7,641 nt of DNA from the NCBI GenBank assembly GCA_002701605.2, contig NZWF02000010.1:26634-34274 (forward strand), given 5' to 3'. Each line of letters starts with the position of its first letter. The first letter of the stretch is position 1. The translations under genes were made by a program, and so were the position numbers. Below are positions 1 through 5,557 of this stretch, piece by piece. A model generated the notes under the pieces. That model made no database searches. It had not been told where the DNA came from and saw only the letters and a program-made list of their open reading frames with translations. The stretch is from a bacterium. Its GTDB lineage: Bacteria > Desulfobacterota_D > UBA1144.

Positions 1-416
1 CTCATAACCTGATGAATATTTTTAATTTCAATTTTATCTTTTATTAATCTTTTTTTATAAAACATTGTTTCAGATGATGGTTCGATATTCTTATAACCTT
101 CTTTTAATTTTTTAAATAAATAACTTGGAAAGTTATATGGAACTTGTATTTTTTTTGGCTTATAAATTTTTATAATATTTTTTAAAATACTTGTAATTGA
201 TATTTTCTTATCATCACCAGCAAACTCTCTTATATTAAGGATTTTATCTACTTTTGCTTCAGTATTACCCCTATCTATCTCTAAATCATTTAAAACTAAG
301 TGGCTCTTTCCCTTAAATTCAAAAAAAACTATTGGATCAGGTGCCTTAAACTTACAAGCATAAAATAAATCCGGTGAGTTATCTGATGAATCATATATTA
401 ATTTCATTAAGGACAT
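1..416 (-). CDS. M24-family (Xaa-Pro aminopeptidase-like) metallopeptidase, N-terminal part, cut by the window edge
   Basis: An open frame runs without a stop from an ATG at 416 to the left edge (138 codons), so only the N-terminal region is visible. My translation begins MSLMKLIYDSSDNSPDLFYA and has the look of the creatinase-like N-terminal domain that precedes an M24 'pita-bread' catalytic domain. Supporting stretches are PDPIVFFEF near residues 28-36, HLVLNDLEIDR near 39-49, and a linker near residue 120 (RLIKDKIEIKNI) that resembles the 'R-x-IK-xx-EI-xx-I' segment where the catalytic domain starts. The metal ligands would lie outside the window and cannot be checked. Family members remove N-terminal residues next to proline or act on other small peptides in the cytoplasm. 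A second in-frame ATG at 407 is an alternative start; neither has a Shine-Dalgarno sequence, but the -10-like box favours 416. The gene is divergent from the iron-sulfur carrier. The fold assignment rests on remembered family patterns. Confidence 0.7.
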   Translation of the reverse strand, partial: MSLMKLIYDSSDNSPDLFYACKFKAPDPIVFFEFKGKSHLVLNDLEIDRGNTEAKVDKILNIREFAGDDKKISITSILKNIIKIYKPKKIQVPYNFPSYLFKKLKEGYKNIEPSSETMFYKKRLIKDKIEIKNIHQVM

Positions 417-424
417 ATAAAGCT

Positions 425-433
425 AATATAGCA
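425..433 (-). promoter_or_regulatory. Candidate extended -10 box for the M24 peptidase gene
   Basis: Read on the minus strand the bases are TGCTATATT, which fits an extended -10 (TG-N-TATATT). The box ends 8 bases before the ATG at 416, so transcription would start at or just before the start codon, implying a leaderless or nearly leaderless mRNA. No convincing -35 box was found. The call is weak because the region is very AT-rich. Confidence 0.4.
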
Positions 434-455
434 TAAAGATGAAAAATTATGATTA

Positions 456-483
456 TTGATAAGAAAAATAAATGCTTTAATAT
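456..483 (+). promoter_or_regulatory. Candidate promoter of the iron-sulfur carrier gene
   Basis: TTGATA at 456-461 and TAATAT at 478-483 are separated by 16 bases. The -10 box ends only 6 bases before the ATG at 490, so the predicted transcription start coincides with the start codon (leaderless). A run of alternating T and A (480-491) covers the -10 region and the first bases of the gene. There is no purine-rich ribosome binding site. The -35 match is good and the -10 match is 4 of 6. Confidence 0.4.
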
Positions 484-489
484 ATATAT

Positions 490-813
490 ATGTTTAATAT
501 TAGTGAAAAAGCTGCAAATGAAATAAAAAAATTATTATTAGACGAAGATGATAAAACAATGTTTCTTAGGGTGAGAGTAGTTCCTGGGGGTTGTTCAGGT
601 TTTGAATATGAAATGGGATTCGACAATGAAAAGTCAGATTCTGATAATGTCTTTAAGAAGGAAGACATCGAAGTAGTAATTGATAGGTTTAGTTTTGAAC
701 ACCTTGAAGGTGGAACATTAAATTTTTCTGATGGATTAAATGGAACTGGATTTGGAATTGATAACCCTAATGCCAAAGCATCATGTGGTTGTGGATCATC
801 TTTCACTGTATAA
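490..813 (+). CDS. erpA: A-type iron-sulfur cluster carrier / insertion protein (HesB/IscA/ErpA family)
   Basis: This 107-residue protein has the length and full motif set of A-type carriers, which bind a [2Fe-2S] or [4Fe-4S] cluster and pass it to apo-proteins in the cytoplasm. The three ligand cysteines are present: Cys35 in VVPGGCSGFEYEMGFD, and Cys99 and Cys101 in SCGCGSSF near the C-terminus, with 63 residues between the first and second. The conserved GLNGTGFGIDNPNA stretch precedes the C-terminal pair. The protein is complete. IscA, SufA and ErpA share these motifs; the symbol erpA is my best guess because no isc or suf genes are adjacent, and a neutral 'iron-sulfur assembly accessory protein' label is equally safe. 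The ATG at 490 has no Shine-Dalgarno sequence. The last 18 bases overlap, tail to tail, the 3' end of the symporter gene. Confidence 0.93.
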   Translation: MFNISEKAANEIKKLLLDEDDKTMFLRVRVVPGGCSGFEYEMGFDNEKSDSDNVFKKEDIEVVIDRFSFEHLEGGTLNFSDGLNGTGFGIDNPNAKASCGCGSSFTV

Positions 814-2499
814 ATCAAAAAAGATATATCCTACTATAGTCAAACCTATAAGGGACAGTGGTGTTGCTAGATATATTTCTCCGGTCGCAAATTTTACTAT
901 AGAAAAAATCAACAACAGAATACCCATTGGAAATAAGAAAGCATAAAGAATATTTTTTAAATCAATTTTCTTTACCTTGTCTCTTCCATAAGGTCCCCAG
1001 AAACCAGCGGGCTTAACTTTTAAAAAGAAATTTTTCAATACACTTTCATCTGTTGGCTTTGTAATGAATGTTACAATTAGACCACAAGTAACTGAAATAG
1101 GAATAATGAGAAGTTTATCAAAGAATGTTGGGCTATATATTTCATAACTATCAAGTACGAAAAAAATTATTGTTATGAAAATTGATACGGAAATTGCTGA
1201 AATTTCTGACCATGCATTAATTCTCCAATAAAACCATCTTGCAATTAAAAAGAAACCTAAACCTGAACTAACACTCCAAAGAAAAATCCAAGCCTTTCCA
1301 ACATCCTTTATAAGGAAAGCAGTTAAAAATGCCAAGGCGAAGAAAACAACAGAGAAAACTCTACTAATAAATACTAATTTTTTTTCTGAAGAGTTTTTAA
1401 AATAATACTTATAAATATCATTGACCAGATAAGATGAACCCCAATTTACCTGGGTGCTTATAGTAGACATATATGCAGCAATTAATGAAATTATCATTAT
1501 GCCTTTAAATCCCGATCCTAAATAATCTCTTACTAAAATGGGAAATATCTGTTCGGTATCAGTATTTAAAGGAAATTCATTAATAAGAATAAGTGAACCA
1601 AAGCCAATAAAAACCCAAGGTATAAACCTTAGAACATAATGATTAATTACAAACCATATTGTTCCTAAAACTCCATCTCGCTCTGTTTTTGCGGAGCAAA
1701 GACGTTGAATGATATATCCACCACCATCCGAATTATGTGATGTCCACCAAACTAATGATATATAAGCCAAAAATGTCATAAAATCATCTGTGTTCAATAA
1801 ATCTGGAATAATAATTAAGTTAGCTCTAGGAAGCTCCTTAATTAATTGAAAATAATTTCCCAAACCACCAATAATTTCAGAATTTATTATGAAAATAGCC
1901 AATAAAATAGAGCCAGCGAAAGCAATAAAGTATTGTATAAAATCATTAATCATAACACCTTTTAAGCCTGATATAGTTGTATAGAACATTGCTATAAATG
2001 TTGAAATACCAAGTAATAAATAAACATTGTCGCCAATTAATATTGTAAATATTTTTACAAAGGCAGTAATAATCCATGCTGAAATTATCAAATTAAAAAA
2101 AGTAGAAAAATAAAATGCTTTAAATAACCTGAGACCTTTTGATGCAGCACCAGAATATCTGAAGTTAATTAATTCATTATCAGTCAAAACACCTATTCTT
2201 CTCCAGTACTTTGAAAAATAAAAAATTACAATACAATGTGTGAATAAAAAAGACCACCAGAACCAATTTTTCCAAATTCCTGGATCGTTTATCCAACCAA
2301 TAATCACAATAGGTGTATCGATTGATAAAGTAGTTGCCACCATTGATGTCCCAAGGAGCCACCAAGGCATTTGGCTCTCGGTCTTAAAATAATTATCAAT
2401 ATTCCTAATTGAATTTCTACTCAAATAAATAGAAAGAACCAAAGTGAAAAATAAATAGCTACTAACTAATATTAAATCTAAACTGCTTAAACTATTCAT
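796..2499 (-). CDS. Na+:solute symporter of the SSS (SLC5) family, last gene of a murein-recycling operon
   Basis: A 567-residue, very hydrophobic protein with about 13-15 membrane segments, starting at residues 7-26 and ending at 546-562, matching the SSS family (LeuT fold, sodium-driven uptake across the inner membrane). Family-like features are TTISGLKGVMINDFIQ (174-189), GGGYIIQRLCSAKTERDG (259-276) and AAYMSTISTQVNWGSS (341-356). The last carries the Ser/Thr pair expected to help form the Na2 sodium site in the eighth core helix. A hydrophilic loop near 481-515 (KPTDESVLKNFF, then VKPAGFWGPYG) resembles that of related bacterial symporters. The substrate cannot be read from the sequence. 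Its position directly after nagZ, with an 8-base overlap (ATGAATAG contains both its start and the nagZ stop), suggests translational coupling and a substrate tied to amino-sugar or muropeptide recycling; this is inference. The 3' end overlaps the iron-sulfur carrier gene by 18 bases. Confidence 0.92.
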   Translation of the reverse strand: MNSLSSLDLILVSSYLFFTLVLSIYLSRNSIRNIDNYFKTESQMPWWLLGTSMVATTLSIDTPIVIIGWINDPGIWKNWFWWSFLFTHCIVIFYFSKYWRRIGVLTDNELINFRYSGAASKGLRLFKAFYFSTFFNLIISAWIITAFVKIFTILIGDNVYLLLGISTFIAMFYTTISGLKGVMINDFIQYFIAFAGSILLAIFIINSEIIGGLGNYFQLIKELPRANLIIIPDLLNTDDFMTFLAYISLVWWTSHNSDGGGYIIQRLCSAKTERDGVLGTIWFVINHYVLRFIPWVFIGFGSLILINEFPLNTDTEQIFPILVRDYLGSGFKGIMIISLIAAYMSTISTQVNWGSSYLVNDIYKYYFKNSSEKKLVFISRVFSVVFFALAFLTAFLIKDVGKAWIFLWSVSSGLGFFLIARWFYWRINAWSEISAISVSIFITIIFFVLDSYEIYSPTFFDKLLIIPISVTCGLIVTFITKPTDESVLKNFFLKVKPAGFWGPYGRDKVKKIDLKNILYAFLFPMGILLLIFSIVKFATGEIYLATPLSLIGLTIVGYIFFDLYSER

Positions 2500-3466
2500 G
2501 GTATTTAAACTTGTTCTTAAAATCTAAAACTTTATTAATTCTACTTTGAAAATGATCTAAATTTTTCTTTGCAATTTTAGCGATATACTCTAAACATTCG
2601 ATAGGATTAATTGGATCTAAGAATAAATCTCCTCCTGCTGAAAAAAACCCATCTAATATTTCCCTTTCTAAGTAATTATCAGCTAGAGATTTCATTCGAA
2701 CGGAGTCGATCATAATAAGCCCATTATAAGACATTTTATTCTTTAACAAATCTGTGATTATATTGTAAGACATTGATGCAGGTTTTGGCTTGTTTTCGAA
2801 TGCTTTGTACCATCCATGATTTATCATAACTAAATCACATTCCTGAAACAATTTCTCGAAAGATTTAGCATGCAGTTCTAAAATCTCATTAATAGATGAA
2901 TCAGAGCTTGCTAGAAAATCATGTGTATCACCTTTAATTGCTCCATGTCCTGGGAAATGTTTCAAACAACCAACTATATTATTGTCAGAACAACTTTTTA
3001 AAAAAATTTTGGCATTTTGAACTATTTCATCAACATCTCTCCCAAGGGTCCTATCTTTTAAAAGTTTTTCGGAATTATTATCAATATCAACAACAGGGGC
3101 TAAATTACAAAAAATTTTATTAATTTTAAGTTCATGATTTATTTTATCAAAAACTAATTTTAATCCTCTGCCATCGTGTCCTATAAAACTCTTATCATAA
3201 AGAAATCCATCTTTACACCTATGACCGAAACCCCTCTCCGCATCTATATACAAATAATGATGTTTTTTAAATTTGCTAATTTGATCAATAAAATAATAAA
3301 AATCTTCAATTTTAAAAGGCTCAACCTTATCAAATTTTACAATATCAGAGGAAAAGATAATAAATGAATCAAAATCATGTTCTTTTACCAGTTCAATTGC
3401 GTCTGATATGGATTCCTTAGAGTTGATATTAACTCTTGGAATTATTAAGTTGTGTAGACCAGTCAT
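2492..3466 (-). CDS. nagZ: NagZ-like beta-N-acetylhexosaminidase, glycoside hydrolase family 3
   Basis: A 324-residue single-domain GH3 protein, close to the length of cytoplasmic NagZ (about 340) and without a signal peptide. NagZ hydrolyses the bond between GlcNAc and anhydro-MurNAc(-peptide). The diagnostic KHFPGHG lies at 169-175, followed by the acid/base dyad Asp180-x-His182. The likely nucleophile is Asp254 in GLIMIDSVRM, and AGGD at 277-280 follows as usual. DRTLGRDVD (138-146) stands where most NagZ proteins have R-S-F-G-x-D-P, and DAERGFGHR (75-83) stands where many have D-Q-E-G-G-R-V, so the substrate-binding loops are divergent although the catalytic residues are kept. The start ATG shares one base with the anmK stop (TAATG), and the 3' end overlaps the symporter start by 8 bases, showing a tight operon. 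Another GH3 hexosaminidase specificity is possible, but the neighbours anmK and murQ strongly favour NagZ. Confidence 0.88.
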   Translation of the reverse strand: MTGLHNLIIPRVNINSKESISDAIELVKEHDFDSFIIFSSDIVKFDKVEPFKIEDFYYFIDQISKFKKHHYLYIDAERGFGHRCKDGFLYDKSFIGHDGRGLKLVFDKINHELKINKIFCNLAPVVDIDNNSEKLLKDRTLGRDVDEIVQNAKIFLKSCSDNNIVGCLKHFPGHGAIKGDTHDFLASSDSSINEILELHAKSFEKLFQECDLVMINHGWYKAFENKPKPASMSYNIITDLLKNKMSYNGLIMIDSVRMKSLADNYLEREILDGFFSAGGDLFLDPINPIECLEYIAKIAKKNLDHFQSRINKVLDFKNKFKYHE

Positions 3467-4572
3467 TATTTATATGAAATTTTCCCTAATATAATTTCTT
3501 TATTTGAACCTGTGATATTTGATAAATTTACTTTTTTATTTTTAATCCTATGATATGCAAGCAATGCAAATAATGCACATTCTTTATATTTAGATGGCAT
3601 TCCTGATTCATCAGAAAATTTGAAATTTAATTTTGGAAGTCTTTTCTTTAACCTTGATATCATAAAACTATTCTTAATACCTCCACCTGATAACACTACA
3701 TTTTTAATATTATTTTTCTTTAAAATAAATTGCTCATATGATAAAGCAATTGACTCCACAGTAAGCTCTGTTGTTGTTGCCAATAAGTCATTCAGGTTTA
3801 TATTTTTTTGTTCAACATATGACAATAAATCTAAAACATATTCGATACCAAATTCCCTATTCCCTGTTGACTTTGGTGGTCTTCTTCTAAAATAAGAGTT
3901 AGTTAACATTTTTTCCAACAATTCACGATTAACAGACCCTTTTCGTGCTAATTCTCCATTTTTATCAAAAGATTTCTTACCCTGACTATGTATATATATA
4001 ATTTTATCTAATATAGAGTTAGCTGGACCTGAATCATATCCTATAGATTGTTTAAATGTCTTATGAACCAAGGTTGTGTTAGCAATTCCCCCTAAATTTT
4101 GACATATAAAAGGTCTTTTAATATCAGAAAATAAGTAAAAATCTAGTATAGGAACTAAGGGTGCTCCAGAGCCTCCATTAATAACATCTTTTTTTCTAAA
4201 ATCATGGACAACATTAATACCTGTAATGTCCGAAACCAAATCAGCCTCCGTTATTTGAATTGTTGTTGTTTTATTTACTTCATTAGAATGATGAATAGTC
4301 TGGCCATGCATGCCAATTAAAGAAGCTTTTAAGTTATTACTTTTCAGAAATAAATTAGTTTTCATGCCAACAAATTTTCCAAGATTTATTGATGTTCTAT
4401 CACAATTTAAAATTGAAGAATTTGGTCCTAAAGATTTTATTTCCTCTCTCAATACATTCGGATACTTAACTTCAACCCCTTTGATAAAAGTAATTTTATT
4501 TTCTTTACATTCAAATAATCCAATGTCTAATGAGTCAACTGATGTCCCTGAATTAATACCAAGTATCTTCAT
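3466..4572 (-). CDS. anmK: Anhydro-N-acetylmuramic acid kinase
   Basis: A 368-residue protein, essentially the length of E. coli AnmK (369). AnmK opens the 1,6-anhydro ring of anhydro-MurNAc and phosphorylates it with ATP to MurNAc-6-phosphate in the cytoplasm. Visible motifs in order are GTSVDSLD (9-16, ATP-binding strand-turn), GMHGQTIHH (87-95), DFRKKDV and GGSGAPLVP (124-141), QNLGGIANTT (158-167), YDSGPAN (179-185) with Asp180 as the likely catalytic base, PPKSTGNREFG (232-242) and LSGGGIKN (294-301). Two positions differ from the commonest forms: GTS-x-D-G-x-D reads GTSVDSLD, and DTGPGN reads DSGPAN. The gene sits 10 bases after murQ, with AAGGG upstream of its ATG, and its stop shares a base with the nagZ start. 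Its presence without a separate MurNAc kinase implies that the operon is fed by anhydro sugars made by lytic transglycosylases. Confidence 0.95.
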   Translation of the reverse strand: MKILGINSGTSVDSLDIGLFECKENKITFIKGVEVKYPNVLREEIKSLGPNSSILNCDRTSINLGKFVGMKTNLFLKSNNLKASLIGMHGQTIHHSNEVNKTTTIQITEADLVSDITGINVVHDFRKKDVINGGSGAPLVPILDFYLFSDIKRPFICQNLGGIANTTLVHKTFKQSIGYDSGPANSILDKIIYIHSQGKKSFDKNGELARKGSVNRELLEKMLTNSYFRRRPPKSTGNREFGIEYVLDLLSYVEQKNINLNDLLATTTELTVESIALSYEQFILKKNNIKNVVLSGGGIKNSFMISRLKKRLPKLNFKFSDESGMPSKYKECALFALLAYHRIKNKKVNLSNITGSNKEIILGKISYK

Positions 4573-4586
4573 CTTTTATCCCTTAA
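4573..4586 (-). promoter_or_regulatory. Shine-Dalgarno-like site for anmK, merged with the murQ stop
   Basis: On the minus strand the bases before the anmK ATG read TTAAGGGATAAAAG. The AAGGG core overlaps the TAA stop of murQ and ends about 8 bases before the start codon, which is good spacing. It is the only clear purine-rich ribosome binding site among the six visible start codons, and it supports the anmK start at 4572. Confidence 0.6.
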
Positions 4587-5464
4587 ATAATTTCTCCAAC
4601 TGATAATGTCTTGCTAGCCTTTAATGCATCTTTATAACCCATGCTTTTGTTATTCATAATAATCGCTACTCTAATATTCCATTTCGATTTAATAAGAAGC
4701 TTTTCAGCCTTACTTAAGCTTAAGTGAAGAATAATAGCAGTGTTTCTAATGCACCTAGCCTTTAATTTATTTGTTGTAGGTTTAATATCAATCATCAATC
4801 CATTTAGAATCTTATTTGCTTTGATCATAGCCATTGAAGTTATAATGTTTAAAGCAATTTTTGTTACTGTCCCTGATTTAAGCCTTGTTGAACCTGAAAT
4901 AAATTCGGGACCAACTAAAAACGAAATATCTAAATCTGAAACCATTGTTGTCAGCTTATTAGTTGTTATAAAAACTGACTTGATTCCTCTTTTTTTGTAA
5001 TATTTTAAAGCAGACAATACATATTCGGTCCTACCGCTTGCGGATATACCAATTATTAAATCACCTTTTTTTATTTTATTTTTTTTTAAATTCTCTATTC
5101 CTAAATGTTTTTTATCTTCAGCACCCTCTGTTGCGGTCACCAATGCCTTATTTCCACCAGCAATTAAACCTATAATTGAATTTTTATTCGTACCAAAAGT
5201 TGGAGGTAGCTCAGCAGCCTCAATCACACCTAACCTACCACTTGTTCCAGCCCCCATGAAGAAAATCCGACTATTGTTAGTATAAGTATCGAAAAACATT
5301 TCAGAAGCTAAAATCAATTTTTTCTTATTCTTTTTTAGAGATTTAAGAATAATTTCATGATCATCAATAAATAAATCAACAATTTCTGAGCTTTTCATTG
5401 CTGACAATTTAAGTCCTTTTTTGTATCTTTTCTCAGTATCTAATTCAAAATAAGTATCTTTCAT
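4583..5464 (-). CDS. murQ: N-acetylmuramic acid 6-phosphate etherase
   Basis: A 293-residue SIS-domain protein, near the length of E. coli MurQ (298). It cleaves the lactyl ether of MurNAc-6-phosphate to give GlcNAc-6-phosphate and D-lactate in the cytoplasm. The N-terminal TEKR start (10-13), the sugar-phosphate loop GAGTSGRLG (71-79), IEAAELPPTFG (81-91), EGAED (113-117), ISASGRTEYV (140-149) and GSTRLKSGT (191-199) follow the family order. Glu85 and Glu116 align by eye with the two catalytic glutamates (83 and 114) of E. coli MurQ. The C-terminal DALKASKTLSVGEII resembles the usual helical end, so the protein is complete. It is the first gene of the operon, divergent from purH. The ATG at 5464 has no Shine-Dalgarno sequence; starting there keeps the normal N-terminus. 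No MurR-type regulator lies next to it. Confidence 0.95.
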   Translation of the reverse strand: MKDTYFELDTEKRYKKGLKLSAMKSSEIVDLFIDDHEIILKSLKKNKKKLILASEMFFDTYTNNSRIFFMGAGTSGRLGVIEAAELPPTFGTNKNSIIGLIAGGNKALVTATEGAEDKKHLGIENLKKNKIKKGDLIIGISASGRTEYVLSALKYYKKRGIKSVFITTNKLTTMVSDLDISFLVGPEFISGSTRLKSGTVTKIALNIITSMAMIKANKILNGLMIDIKPTTNKLKARCIRNTAIILHLSLSKAEKLLIKSKWNIRVAIIMNNKSMGYKDALKASKTLSVGEII

Positions 5465-5557
5465 ATATTTAATTTTTAATATAAATAAGGAATATAAGCA
5501 AGTTAGAAAATCATATCTTTAAAAAAGTTTAAATCTATATAAAATATATGTAACCCT
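5465..5557. promoter_or_regulatory. Divergent intergenic region between murQ and purH
   Basis: These 93 AT-rich bases must hold the promoters of the recycling operon (leftward) and purH (rightward). For purH a weak pair is TTTAAA at 5518-5523 and TAAAAT at 5540-5545, with a 16-base spacer, ending 12 bases before the ATG. For murQ the best pair on the minus strand is TTGCTT (5501-5496) and TAAAAA (5478-5473), with a 17-base spacer, ending 8 bases before the ATG; both are poor matches. I see no clear inverted repeat that would mark an operator and no riboswitch-like structure. The role of the region is sure from gene orientation; the exact boxes are not. Confidence 0.5.

Noticed and set aside
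480..491. TA dinucleotide run as a phase-variable promoter
   Set aside because: Only about six TA units in a very AT-rich gap; too short to argue for slippage-based switching.
477..818. Minus-strand open frame opposite the iron-sulfur carrier gene
   Set aside because: It is antisense to a clear A-type carrier with all three cysteines; its translation is low in complexity and matches no family I recognise.
813..860. Terminator between the convergent carrier and symporter genes
   Set aside because: No stable stem followed by a T run is visible, and the region is coding for the symporter.
740..946. Plus-strand open frame of 68 codons
   Set aside because: It overlaps the carrier gene in another frame and the symporter on the other strand; no recognisable domain.
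3620..3895. Plus-strand open frame inside anmK
   Set aside because: Shadow of the anmK coding sequence, which is fully explained by family motifs.
4310..4603. Plus-strand open frame across the anmK start
   Set aside because: Antisense to conserved AnmK motifs and to the murQ/anmK junction; no family resemblance.
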